This document shows, in pieces, positions 1-7,806 of a stretch of DNA of 28,006 nt. A program made the position numbers and the translations under genes. The notes beneath the pieces are model-generated. The model saw only the letters and a list, made by a program, of their open reading frames with translations. It was not told where the DNA came from and searched no databases. Numbering within the stretch: the stretch's first letter is position 1; each line of letters begins with the position of its first letter. This DNA is from an uncultured Muribaculaceae bacterium (GTDB lineage Bacteria; Bacteroidota; Bacteroidia; Bacteroidales; Muribaculaceae), in contig CAJULY010000027.1 in the NCBI GenBank assembly GCA_910587185.1, positions 1 through 28,006 of the forward strand. Reading direction: 5' to 3'.

Positions 1-66
1 TACGTCACCGACGAAGATGTCCGCTACATCGTCGATTCAATCAAAAATGCAATCGAAGCTAACTAA
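1..66 (+). CDS. 3' end of an unidentified gene (partial)
   Basis: Frame 1 is open from the window edge to a TAA at 64-66 and gives 21 residues ending DSIKNAIEAN. The acidic VTDEDVRYIV stretch followed by an amphipathic helix resembles the C-terminus of fold-type I PLP-dependent aminotransferases of the DegT/DnrJ group, but 21 residues are too few to assign a family. It lies on the same strand as rplU, 234 bp upstream, and rplU appears to have its own promoter, so it is probably a separate transcription unit. Confidence 0.55.
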   Translation, partial: YVTDEDVRYIVDSIKNAIEAN

Positions 67-300
67 ATAACATTAACCTCACTGATTAAACAAAGTTATT
101 TTATCTAATAATTAACAATAAAAATCATCAAATTAACATATTTGCTGACGGAATTTAGTGAATTTGTTTGGGGAAAAGTTGCGTGGGTTGAGGGAATTTT
201 GTAATTTTGTGGGCAATTTTTCCGAGCAGGCTCGAAGAAGCGCCGGCCAATGAATGGCAGACCGCCTGCAGGAGTAACCTAATAACGTATTATTCAGACA
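67..300. other. Intergenic region upstream of rplU
   Basis: AT-rich spacer (about 67-160) followed by a promoter at 179-209 and a roughly 85-nt leader that can fold. No convincing terminator for the upstream gene was found, and no coding sequence: a long minus-strand open frame running from 576 to 133 is mostly the antisense of rplU and was rejected. Confidence 0.6.
179..209 (+). promoter_or_regulatory. Putative promoter of rplU-rpmA
   Basis: TTG at 179-181 (-33) and TAATTTTG at 202-209 (-7 consensus TAnnTTTG) are separated by 20 nt, which fits Bacteroidota vegetative sigma promoters. Predicted transcription start is near 215, leaving a leader of about 85 nt before the rplU ATG at 301. Confidence 0.6.
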
Positions 301-621
301 ATGTACGCAATTGTAGAAATCCAGGGACAGCAGTTCAAGGCTGAAGCCGAGAAGTTCCTGTATGTTCATTATCTCGGCGAAGCCGTTAAAGAAGGTGACA
401 AGGTTGAGTTTGACCGCGTTCTCCTCGCTGATGCCGATGGTGACGTTAAGGTAGGCGCCCCCACCGTAGAAGGCGCAAAAGTAGTATGTGAAGTGCTCAC
501 TCCCCTTGTAAAGGGTGACAAGGTGATCGTTTTCAAGAAGAAACGCCGCAAAGGCTATCGTCGTAAAAACGGACATCGCCAGTACTTTACCAAAGTGTTA
601 ATCAAAGAAGTAGTTGCTTAA
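301..621 (+). CDS. rplU: 50S ribosomal protein L21
   Basis: The 106-residue product begins MYAIVEIQGQQFKAE and carries the basic C-terminal signature FKKKRRKGYRRKNGHRQ typical of bacterial L21, which binds 23S rRNA in the large subunit. Length matches the family (about 100-105 residues). The start is supported by the conserved MYAIVE N-terminus. rpmA follows after 21 nt in the standard rplU-rpmA operon. No Shine-Dalgarno of note is visible, as usual in Bacteroidota. Identification is secure from conserved sequence and order. Confidence 0.98.
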   Translation: MYAIVEIQGQQFKAEAEKFLYVHYLGEAVKEGDKVEFDRVLLADADGDVKVGAPTVEGAKVVCEVLTPLVKGDKVIVFKKKRRKGYRRKNGHRQYFTKVLIKEVVA

Positions 622-642
622 TCCTCAAAAATCCAAACGACA

Positions 643-903
643 ATGGCACATAAGAAAGGTGTAGGTAGTTCTAAGAACGGACGCGAATCGGAAAGCAAAC
701 GACTCGGAGTCAAGATTTTTGGTGGCCAGTTCTGCAAGGCCGGCAACATCATCAAACGTCAGCGCGGCACTGTTCATCATCCCGGACTGAATGTAGGTAT
801 CGGTAAAGACCATACCATCTACGCGCTCATTGACGGTACTGTAGTCTTCACCGAAGGCAAGAATGGCCGTCAGTTCATCAATGTAAAGCCCGTAGAAGCA
901 TAA
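643..903 (+). CDS. rpmA: 50S ribosomal protein L27
   Basis: The 86-residue product begins MAHKKGVGSSKNGRES and contains GGQFCKAGNIIKRQRGT, the L27 signature near the peptidyl-transferase centre. It starts directly at MAHKKG, with no N-terminal extension of the kind processed by a dedicated protease in Firmicutes. It is 21 nt downstream of rplU with no promoter between, so cotranscribed. A strong hairpin/T-run lies 36 nt after the stop and ends the operon. Confidence 0.98.
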   Translation: MAHKKGVGSSKNGRESESKRLGVKIFGGQFCKAGNIIKRQRGTVHHPGLNVGIGKDHTIYALIDGTVVFTEGKNGRQFINVKPVEA

Positions 904-938
904 AGTTTCAGACGCTTCTTAGCTAAAAATTTCGAATT

Positions 939-983
939 GGGCCTCACAGTGGCTTCTAAAACACTGTGGGGCTCGATTTTTTT
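939..983 (+). terminator. Rho-independent terminator of rplU-rpmA
   Basis: Inverted repeat GGGCCTCACAGTG (939-951) against CACTGTGGGGCTC (962-974) with one G-T wobble in the core stem and a 10-nt loop, followed by a T tract at 977-983. Confidence 0.85.
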
Positions 984-1120
984 GTTTTATAATCCAATGG
1001 AGATCTGGACTAATTGGCAAATTGGACGAAGGGGGGAGCGCGAAAGGAAGTGTCAGACCGCTCAGACGGAGCCGGACAAGTCGGAGGGGAGTTAAATGGG
1101 GTATCGGGAAGGAGAGGGAG

Positions 1121-1161
1121 AAAAATCAGCCCCGGGCAGTTTGTGTTCTGCGCGGGGCTGA
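1121..1161 (-). terminator. Rho-independent terminator of mutA-mutB
   Basis: Arms at 1126-1139 and 1148-1161 pair with a single internal mismatch around an 8-nt loop. Read on the minus strand the stem is followed by TTTTT (complement of 1121-1125). It lies 32 nt beyond the mutB stop. The remaining sequence between the rpmA and mutB terminators (about 985-1120) is purine-rich and holds nothing I can name. Confidence 0.8.
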
Positions 1162-1192
1162 CAGTAAAGGGATCTATTGCTATGAAATATAA

Positions 1193-3328
1193 TTATTCCT
1201 GATCGTTGAGAATCTCAAGCATCTTGATTGCTGAGACAGGGATACGTGTGCCAGGACCGAAGATTGCGGATACCCCGGCTTTATAGAGGAAGTCATAGTC
1301 CTGAGCTGGAATTACACCGCCTGCAGTGACCATGATGTCATCACGACCGAGTTTCTTGAGTTCTTCGATAACCTGAGGAATGAGGGTCTTGTGACCGGCA
1401 GCCAAAGAGCTGACACCAAGAATATGCACATCGTTTTCAACGGCCTGACGGGCAGCCTCGGCGGGAGTCTGGAACAATGGTCCCATGTCCACGTCAAATC
1501 CGCAGTCGGCATAACCGGTAGCCACTACCTTGGCACCACGGTCGTGACCGTCCTGACCCATCTTGGCAATCATGATACGCGGTTGACGACCTTCGCGCTT
1601 TGCGAATTCTTCACACATCTGCTGAGCTTTCTTGAAGTCAGCGTCATCTTTTGTTTCGTTGGAGTACACGCCTGAAATAGTTCTGATTACTGCCTTATAA
1701 CGGCCTACGACCTCTTCGCAGGCATCTGAAATCTCACCGAGGGTAGCACGGAGACCGGCAGCCTTGACAGCGAGGTCGAGAAGGTTGCCCTTCTTGGTGC
1801 GAACACATTCGGTGATAGCCTCGAGAGCTTCTTTCACTTTGGCCTCATCGCGGTTTGCCTTGACTTCATTGAGACGTTCGATCTGTTCCTTGCGGACTTC
1901 AGTATTGTCAATCTCAAGAATATCGATAGGATCCTCGTGATCAAGACGATATTTGTTTATACCCACGATTGTCTGACGGCCTGAGTCGATTCTGGCCTGA
2001 GTGCGAGCGGAAGCCTCTTCGATGCGGAGCTTCGGCAGACCGGTCTCGATGGCCTTGGCCATACCGCCGAGTTTCTCAATCTCCTGAATATGTTCCCATG
2101 CACGGTGAGCGATCTCGTTGGTAAGCGCCTCAACATAGTAGGAACCGGCCCACGGATCTACCTGCTTTGTGATCATGGTCTCTTCCTGAATGTAGATCTG
2201 GGTGTTACGAGCGATACGTGCCGAGAAGTCGGTCGGAAGGGCAATAGCCTCGTCAAGAGCGTTGGTGTGGAGCGACTGAGTGTGTCCGAGAGCGGCGCCC
2301 ATAGCTTCTATACATGTGCGGCCAACGTTGTTGAACGGATCCTGCTCTGTCAGCGACCAGCCGGAAGTCTGAGAGTGAGTGCGGAGGGCGAGTGATTTGG
2401 GATTCTTCGGGTTGAACTGTTTTACAATCTTTGCCCAAAGCATACGTGCTGCGCGCATCTTTGCAATCTCCATGAAGAAATTCATGCCGATCGCCCAGAA
2501 GAACGACAGACGCGGAGCGAAAGAGTCGATATCCATACCGGCGTTGACACCGGCACGAAGATACTCAAGACCGTCAGCGAGAGTATATGCCAACTCGATA
2601 TCGCAGGTTGCACCGGCTTCCTGCATGTGATAACCTGAAATCGAAATCGAGTTGAACTTCGGCATGTTCTGCGAGGTGTATTCAAAGATATCGGCGATGA
2701 TTCGCATCGAGAATTCAGGCGGATAAATATATGTGTTGCGCACCATGAATTCCTTCAGGATGTCATTCTGGATCGTACCGGCCATCTCGGTCAGTTTCGC
2801 ACCCTGTTCAAGACCTGCGTTGATATAGAACGCAAGGACAGGCAGCACTGCTCCGTTCATGGTCATGGAAACTGACATCTTGTTCAAAGGAATGCCGTCG
2901 AAAAGCACCTTCATGTCGTCAAGAGAACAGATAGACACGCCGGCTTTACCAACGTCGCCGACAACGCGCTCATGGTCAGCATCGTAACCACGGTGAGTGG
3001 CAAGGTCGAAAGCGACCGAAAGACCTTTCTGACCGGCAGCAAGATTGCGGCGGTAGAAAGCGTTTGACTCAGCCGCAGTCGAGAATCCGGCATACTGGCG
3101 GATTGTCCAGGGTCGCATAGGATACATGGCGCTATACGGGCCACGGAGGAAAGGAGGAAGTCCGGCAACATAATTAAGATGTTCCAGTCCTTCCAGATCG
3201 TGTTTCGTGTAGATTGACTTAACGGGGATAAGTTCAGGGGTGATCCATTTTTCACCCTCGGCAACGGGCGCGTGCTGCACACCGAATGCTTCTTTAGTAA
3301 TATCTATGGTTTTAAAATCGGGTCTCAT
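1193..3328 (-). CDS. mutB: Methylmalonyl-CoA mutase, large (catalytic) subunit MutB
   Basis: The 711-residue protein is the catalytic subunit of adenosylcobalamin-dependent methylmalonyl-CoA mutase, which interconverts succinyl-CoA and (R)-methylmalonyl-CoA in the cytoplasm. Visible signatures are the N-terminal TIM-barrel region with FDLATHRGYDADH, the substrate-site QTSGWSLTEQDPFNN, and a C-terminal B12-binding domain with DGHDRG, whose His595 (codon at 1544-1546) is the expected lower axial cobalt ligand. The following SSLAAGHKT and TAGGVIP motifs complete the B12 Rossmann domain. Length is near that of other MutB proteins. It begins 32 nt after mutA with no terminator between, and the pair probably forms the heterodimer. 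In Bacteroidales the enzyme serves the succinate-to-propionate route; epimerase and the mutase chaperone are not in this window. Confidence 0.96.
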   Translation of the reverse strand: MRPDFKTIDITKEAFGVQHAPVAEGEKWITPELIPVKSIYTKHDLEGLEHLNYVAGLPPFLRGPYSAMYPMRPWTIRQYAGFSTAAESNAFYRRNLAAGQKGLSVAFDLATHRGYDADHERVVGDVGKAGVSICSLDDMKVLFDGIPLNKMSVSMTMNGAVLPVLAFYINAGLEQGAKLTEMAGTIQNDILKEFMVRNTYIYPPEFSMRIIADIFEYTSQNMPKFNSISISGYHMQEAGATCDIELAYTLADGLEYLRAGVNAGMDIDSFAPRLSFFWAIGMNFFMEIAKMRAARMLWAKIVKQFNPKNPKSLALRTHSQTSGWSLTEQDPFNNVGRTCIEAMGAALGHTQSLHTNALDEAIALPTDFSARIARNTQIYIQEETMITKQVDPWAGSYYVEALTNEIAHRAWEHIQEIEKLGGMAKAIETGLPKLRIEEASARTQARIDSGRQTIVGINKYRLDHEDPIDILEIDNTEVRKEQIERLNEVKANRDEAKVKEALEAITECVRTKKGNLLDLAVKAAGLRATLGEISDACEEVVGRYKAVIRTISGVYSNETKDDADFKKAQQMCEEFAKREGRQPRIMIAKMGQDGHDRGAKVVATGYADCGFDVDMGPLFQTPAEAARQAVENDVHILGVSSLAAGHKTLIPQVIEELKKLGRDDIMVTAGGVIPAQDYDFLYKAGVSAIFGPGTRIPVSAIKMLEILNDQE

Positions 3329-3360
3329 TTTTGAAATCGATAAAATGGGTGAAAATGAAT

Positions 3361-5214
3361 TTATTTAAGAAGACGAGCGTTAAAGTCGCGGAGAACATCA
3401 AGCACATTGCAACGAACATGAACGAAATCCTTGATGCCGACAGCCTTAAGATCCTCCATGCATGCAGGAGCACCTGCGACCACGAACTCAGCGCGGCCGT
3501 CGAGATACTTGAATGCCTCGGGAGCAAGTTCGGCATATTCATCGTCGCTCGAGCAGAGGACCACCACGTCGGCCCCTTTCTCAAGAGCGGCATCAACACC
3601 CTGCTGAACGGTATCGAATCCAAGATTGTCGATAATCTCATAGCCGGCGCAGCCGAAGAAATTGGTTGAGAACTGAGCACGCGCGAGACGCATTGCAAGA
3701 TTACCGATTGTCAGCATGAATACCTTAGGACGGTTTGAAGCAGCCTCTGTTGCAAGACGCAAAGCCTCGAAATCACTTGCTGCGCGTGCAACGGGAAGAC
3801 CCTCACCATTATTCTCTTCGCCATGAGAATGTCCGCAACCACAACCGCACGCTCCATCGTTGACGATTTTCTCAGCCGCCATTTCGTTGATGTTGGGGAA
3901 CTGATTGGTTCCAAGGAGAATCTCCTTGCGGCGAGCGACGTCAGTGTGGCGTTTTTCGGAAGTCTCACGAATAACTTTCTGGATGGCTCCGTTATTGATC
4001 TGGGCGAGGAAACCACCTTCTTCCTCAACGCCGAGGAACACTTTCCAGGCCTGTTCGGCGATGGCTACCGTGAGAGTCTCCACATAATAGCTGCCTCCCG
4101 CAGGATCCACAACCTTGTCAAGATGGCTTTCCTCCTTGAGCAGGAACTGCTGGTTACGAGCTATTCTTTCGGAGAATTCATCGGGAGTCTTATAAGGAGT
4201 ATCGAAGGGAGTTACGGTTATGGAGTCAACTCCTGCCAACGCTGCAGACATACATTCCGTCTGACTGCGGAGAAGATTGACGTATGCGTCATAAACAGTC
4301 TGATTGAAGCGCGACGTCTCGGCATGAACAGCCATCTTGCAAAGCTCGTCAGCCACGCCATACTGCTTCACGATCTGGGCCCAAAGCATGCGCGCGCTAC
4401 GGAATTTAGCAATCTCCATGAAGTAATTGCTTGAAACTCCCATGTTGAACTTTATGCGGGCAGCCACTTCAGCAGGATCGATGCCTTTCTCAGTCAGCAT
4501 CGTCATCCATTCTGCACCCCAAGCGAGAGCATAGCCGAGTTCCTGATAGATGTATGCGCCGGCATTTGAAAGCATCACACTGTCAACTGACAGTACCTTG
4601 AGTCCGGGAACTCCCTTAACTGTATCGAGAAGTTCAGCGGCCATGGCAGCAATGTCGCCCGGGAAAGCGGTTCCGTGCTTGAGTGCCTTGCGGAAAGGAT
4701 TGAAATCAATCGATCCTACAAAAGTATTTTCAGCGCCCTCGGCTTTTATATAGTCAACGAGAAGTGCGGCAAAAGGGAGTGCCTTTTTGGGACATACATT
4801 GAAGTTTAACTCGACAGCATCAATCTTTATGCCGGCAAGAAGTGTCTTCAGCTCCTCTTCAGAGGCTTCCTTAATGGAGAAGCCGAGAGAAGTGACACCC
4901 TTGTTCAGCACATCGAGCGCGATGCGGTTAGCCTCCTCGGGAGAAGAGGCGATAATATCCTGACGGGCGAACCAGTCGTTATCAGTACGGGTACCTCGTA
5001 CATAGGGAAACTCACCGGGAAGCGAATCGGTAGTCTTTAATCCGGCAATGTCCTCGGCTCTGTACATAGGCTGCACATTGAATCCCTCGTTTGTGCGCCA
5101 CACCAGTTTCTTTTCAAAAGGAGCGCCCTTGAGGTCAGCTTCGACCTTAGCGCGCCATTCTTCTGTTGAAACGGGCGGGAACTGGTCGAACAATAACTCT
5201 TTTTTTTCTGTCAT
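3361..5214 (-). CDS. mutA: Methylmalonyl-CoA mutase, small subunit MutA
   Basis: The 617-residue paralogue of MutB has the same two-domain plan: a TIM barrel (about 1-430) and a C-terminal cobalamin-domain-like region (about 495-617). The DxHxxG cobalt-binding motif is absent; the equivalent stretch reads TIGNLAMRLARAQFST, as expected for the non-catalytic subunit that stabilises MutB. An unusual feature is the linker between domains, where residues 456-464 read CGCGCGHSH (codons around 3822-3849), a possible metal-binding hinge. It is the first gene of the mutA-mutB pair, 66 nt downstream of lptB on the same strand. I see no convincing TAnnTTTG promoter in that gap, so read-through from udk-lptB is possible. 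Confidence 0.95.
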   Translation of the reverse strand: MTEKKELLFDQFPPVSTEEWRAKVEADLKGAPFEKKLVWRTNEGFNVQPMYRAEDIAGLKTTDSLPGEFPYVRGTRTDNDWFARQDIIASSPEEANRIALDVLNKGVTSLGFSIKEASEEELKTLLAGIKIDAVELNFNVCPKKALPFAALLVDYIKAEGAENTFVGSIDFNPFRKALKHGTAFPGDIAAMAAELLDTVKGVPGLKVLSVDSVMLSNAGAYIYQELGYALAWGAEWMTMLTEKGIDPAEVAARIKFNMGVSSNYFMEIAKFRSARMLWAQIVKQYGVADELCKMAVHAETSRFNQTVYDAYVNLLRSQTECMSAALAGVDSITVTPFDTPYKTPDEFSERIARNQQFLLKEESHLDKVVDPAGGSYYVETLTVAIAEQAWKVFLGVEEEGGFLAQINNGAIQKVIRETSEKRHTDVARRKEILLGTNQFPNINEMAAEKIVNDGACGCGCGHSHGEENNGEGLPVARAASDFEALRLATEAASNRPKVFMLTIGNLAMRLARAQFSTNFFGCAGYEIIDNLGFDTVQQGVDAALEKGADVVVLCSSDDEYAELAPEAFKYLDGRAEFVVAGAPACMEDLKAVGIKDFVHVRCNVLDVLRDFNARLLK

Positions 5215-5280
5215 GATTAAGGTTAATTTTATGATATATTGTATTTTCTGTCTATTTTCATGTTATCAGGTCCAATAAAG

Positions 5281-6093
5281 TCAATCGGCAAATTTCTTGC
5301 GGTTGAACATAAAGCCCCGGCCAAGATATTTCTCGCGCACAATCGGATTTTCGGCAAGCTCCTCAGAGGTTCCCTGAAAGAGAATCTTGCCGTCAAACAG
5401 GAGATATGCGCGATCAGTTATATTAAGAGTCTCGTTGGCATTATGGTCAGTGATCAGAATGCCTATATTCTTTGATTTAAGTTTGTGGACGACCGACTGA
5501 ATATCCTCGACTGCAATGGGATCGACACCGGCAAAGGGTTCGTCAAGCATTATAAATTTGGGATTGATGGCGAGACAACGGGCAATCTCCGTGCGCCGGC
5601 GCTCTCCACCCGACAGACGATCGCCATAATTCTTACGGACCTTCTGAAGAGAGAACTCCTCGATCAGCGTCTCCAGCTTTTCGCGCTGCTCGGCCTTGGA
5701 GAGTTTAGTCATCTCAAGGACGGCGCGAATATTGTCCTCGACCGTCATTTTGCGGAACACCGAAGCCTCCTGAGCGAGATAGCCGATGCCGTTCTGTGCA
5801 CGACGATAGACCGGATACTTCGTCAGATCCTTATCGTTAAGAAAAATCCGGCCTTCATTAGGTGTTATAAGGCCTACAGTCATATAGAAGGTTGTGGTTT
5901 TTCCGGCCCCGTTGGGTCCAAGGAGGCCTACAATCTCGCCCTGTGTCACATTTATGGAGACATGATTCACCACAGTGCGACGGCCGTATTTCTTTACGAG
6001 ATTATCGGTGCGGAGGACTAATTTCTCCGGGGTCTCTACATTTTCCTGAGCCTCAACGTCAGTATTTTCAACATCGGATGACATAACGTTCAT
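5281..6093 (-). CDS. lptB: LPS export ABC transporter ATP-binding protein LptB
   Basis: This 270-residue ABC ATPase powers extraction of lipopolysaccharide from the inner membrane with LptF/G. Walker A GPNGAGKT is at residues 59-66, signature LSGGE at 160-164, Walker B IMLDEP at 181-186, and the switch His at 217. FAGVDPIAVEDIQ after Walker B and the DHNANETL around the switch are typical of LptB rather than amino-acid transporters. An acidic N-terminal extension of about 22 residues precedes the ABC core; translation may also begin at Met4. The start codon overlaps the udk stop as ATGA (6090-6093), suggesting translational coupling and supporting the chosen start. Confidence 0.93.
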   Translation of the reverse strand: MNVMSSDVENTDVEAQENVETPEKLVLRTDNLVKKYGRRTVVNHVSINVTQGEIVGLLGPNGAGKTTTFYMTVGLITPNEGRIFLNDKDLTKYPVYRRAQNGIGYLAQEASVFRKMTVEDNIRAVLEMTKLSKAEQREKLETLIEEFSLQKVRKNYGDRLSGGERRRTEIARCLAINPKFIMLDEPFAGVDPIAVEDIQSVVHKLKSKNIGILITDHNANETLNITDRAYLLFDGKILFQGTSEELAENPIVREKYLGRGFMFNRKKFAD

Positions 6094-6728
6094 TCTTCTT
6101 GTTTCGTTTTAAGACGTTCCTTGCGCAGACGGGCTTCAATGTAATCCGTCAGGAGATTTATCGCAACGATGTTGTTACCGCCCTGCGGAACTATCAGATC
6201 GGCAAAACGCTTTGCAGGTTCGATATACATGTTGTGCATCGGTTTCAAGACTTTCTCATATCGGGTAATGACAGCCTCGGGGGTACGTCCGCGCTCGACA
6301 CAGTCTCGCGCTATTACCCGAATCAGACGGTCATCGGCATCGGCATCGACAAACACTTTGACATCCATCATTTTTCTAATCGATGGATCGGTCAGCACAA
6401 GAATGCCTTCGACAATCACTATTTCCCTCGGCTCAACACGTACAGTCTCGGGCTGACGGGTGCAGGTCAGATAGGAATAGGTCGGCATTTCAATAGAATG
6501 TCCTTTCTTGAGTTCCTCAAGATGTTTCTCAAGGAGCGACCACTCGATTGCGGCCGGTTCGTCGAAATTGATCTTACCTCGTTCTTCCACAGGAAGATGA
6601 CTCAAATCCTTGTAATAGGAATCCTGAGGAAGCACCGCCACCTCACCCGGAGGGAGGCTGTTGATTATTTTGTTGACCACAGTGGTCTTTCCCGAACCGG
6701 TCCCGCCGGCTATTCCGATAATCAGCAT
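6090..6728 (-). CDS. udk: Uridine kinase
   Basis: The 212-residue product begins MLIIGIAGGTGSGKTT, with Walker A at residues 8-15, and includes QDSYYKDLSHL, NFDEPAAIEW and the RDxxxRGR-type lid (RDCVERGRTPE), all typical of uridine/cytidine kinase, which phosphorylates uridine to UMP in pyrimidine salvage. An in-frame start 84 nt further upstream exists, but that extension (MRKYFTICLKS...) is not family-like and would overlap the likely promoter around 6770-6777, so 6728 was preferred. Its stop overlaps the lptB start by 4 nt. Confidence 0.95.
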   Translation of the reverse strand: MLIIGIAGGTGSGKTTVVNKIINSLPPGEVAVLPQDSYYKDLSHLPVEERGKINFDEPAAIEWSLLEKHLEELKKGHSIEMPTYSYLTCTRQPETVRVEPREIVIVEGILVLTDPSIRKMMDVKVFVDADADDRLIRVIARDCVERGRTPEAVITRYEKVLKPMHNMYIEPAKRFADLIVPQGGNNIVAINLLTDYIEARLRKERLKTKQEE

Positions 6729-6769
6729 GATGGAGCGTCTATCTTTCAGTAGGTGATTAGTTATATCCG

Positions 6770-6777
6770 CAAAGATA
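6770..6777 (-). promoter_or_regulatory. Putative -7 element of udk-lptB
   Basis: On the minus strand this reads TATCTTTG (TAnnTTTG). It predicts transcription from about 6764, a 35-nt leader, and supports the udk start at 6728. No TTG lies at the preferred -33 spacing. Confidence 0.4.
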
Positions 6778-6850
6778 GCTGATTTTAAACAAATAGTGAA
6801 ATATTTCCGCATTTTTCCTGACGTAACGAGGCTGTTCAGCGAAAAAATCG

Positions 6851-6858
6851 TAGATTTG
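6851..6858 (+). promoter_or_regulatory. Putative -7 element of nfo
   Basis: TAGATTTG matches TAnnTTTG exactly. Transcription would begin near 6864, roughly 18 nt before the ATG at 6883, which rules against the longer upstream start. No clear TTG at -33. Confidence 0.5.
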
Positions 6859-6882
6859 CATCAACAAAAACGACATAAAGAG

Positions 6883-7725
6883 ATGAAATTCGTAGGAGCC
6901 CACGTAGCTGTCAACAACGGGGTGAGCAGCGCCCCGATAAACGCCCACAATATAGGCGCAAAGGCTTTCGCCCTGTTTACCCGCAATCCGTCGCGGTGGC
7001 AGAGCAAGCCCATTTCCAGGAAAGAGGCACAGGCCTTTAAAGAAAACTGCGAGGAATTCGGATATACGTCAGACCATATCCTTCCCCACGACAGTTATCT
7101 GATCAATCTGGGTTCACCGGAAGAAGAGGGACTCGAAAAATCACGGTCGGCCTTTCTTGACGAAATGGAGAGATGCCGGCAGCTGGGACTTTCCATGCTC
7201 AATTTCCATCCGGGATCGCATCTGCGCAAGATGGAGATTGAAAGCTGTCTTGACCGTATATCGGACTCGATCAACGGGACGCTTGACAAAACCGAAGGTG
7301 TCAAAGCGGTCATTGAGAATACCGCCGGCCAAGGTTCAAATCTGGGCTTCACCTTCGACCAGATCGCGAGAATCATCGCAGGAGTGAAAGACAAGTCGCG
7401 CGTCGGAGTGTGCATAGACACCTGCCATGCTTTCGCCGCGGGATATGACCTCTCGACCGCTGATGGCTACGAGGCTATGTGGAAGAGCTTCGACGAAATC
7501 ATAGGGCTTCAATATCTCTCGGGGATGCACATAAATGACTCCAAGAAAGGTCTCGGCTCCCACATTGACCGCCATGAGTCTCTTGGCAAAGGGGCTATCG
7601 GATCAGAGTTTTTCTCATTAATGATGAACGATCCGCGCCTTGACAATATTCCGCTCATCCTCGAAACGCCCGATGACACCATCTGGGCTGAAGAGATCGA
7701 GTGGCTCTATTCCCTTGTAAAATAA
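6883..7725 (+). CDS. nfo: Endonuclease IV (AP endonuclease)
   Basis: The 280-residue TIM-barrel metallo-endonuclease cleaves 5' of abasic sites in base-excision repair. Family motifs appear in order: GAKAFALFTRNPSRW, LNFHPGSHL, VIENTAGQGSNLG, GVCIDTCHAFAAGYDL, MHINDSKKGLGSHIDRHE and PLILETP; the His/Glu/Asp residues in these motifs form the three-zinc site. The start at 6883 gives MKFVGAHVAVNNG, the usual endonuclease IV N-terminus and length; an in-frame upstream ATG at 6796 would place the promoter inside the coding region. It is divergent from udk and convergent with the OmpA-like gene. Confidence 0.95.
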   Translation: MKFVGAHVAVNNGVSSAPINAHNIGAKAFALFTRNPSRWQSKPISRKEAQAFKENCEEFGYTSDHILPHDSYLINLGSPEEEGLEKSRSAFLDEMERCRQLGLSMLNFHPGSHLRKMEIESCLDRISDSINGTLDKTEGVKAVIENTAGQGSNLGFTFDQIARIIAGVKDKSRVGVCIDTCHAFAAGYDLSTADGYEAMWKSFDEIIGLQYLSGMHINDSKKGLGSHIDRHESLGKGAIGSEFFSLMMNDPRLDNIPLILETPDDTIWAEEIEWLYSLVK

Positions 7726-7748
7726 ACACTGCCAAACGACATAGATGA

Positions 7749-7779
7749 CAAAAAAGCGCCCGGCCATACGGTCGGGCGC
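7749..7779 (-). terminator. Rho-independent terminator of the OmpA-like gene
   Basis: GCGCCCGGCC (7756-7765) pairs with GGTCGGGCGC (7770-7779) around a 4-nt loop. On the minus strand a run of six T follows (complement of 7750-7755), so it ends transcription from 8514. It lies between convergent genes; on the plus strand it lacks a good T tract. Confidence 0.8.
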
Positions 7780-7806
7780 AAATATTTCAAATGTTGTATT
7801 CAACGA

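Noticed and set aside
1014..1202. A 62-codon plus-strand frame between rpmA and mutB
   Set aside because: It runs through the mutB terminator hairpin, has purine-rich low-complexity content and no recognisable protein character or promoter.
3823..4434. A 203-codon plus-strand frame inside mutA
   Set aside because: Entirely antisense to the well-supported mutA gene, with no motif or promoter.
6796..6882. Longer nfo start at 6796
   Set aside because: The -7 element at 6851-6858 lies inside this stretch and endonuclease IV proteins begin as at 6883.
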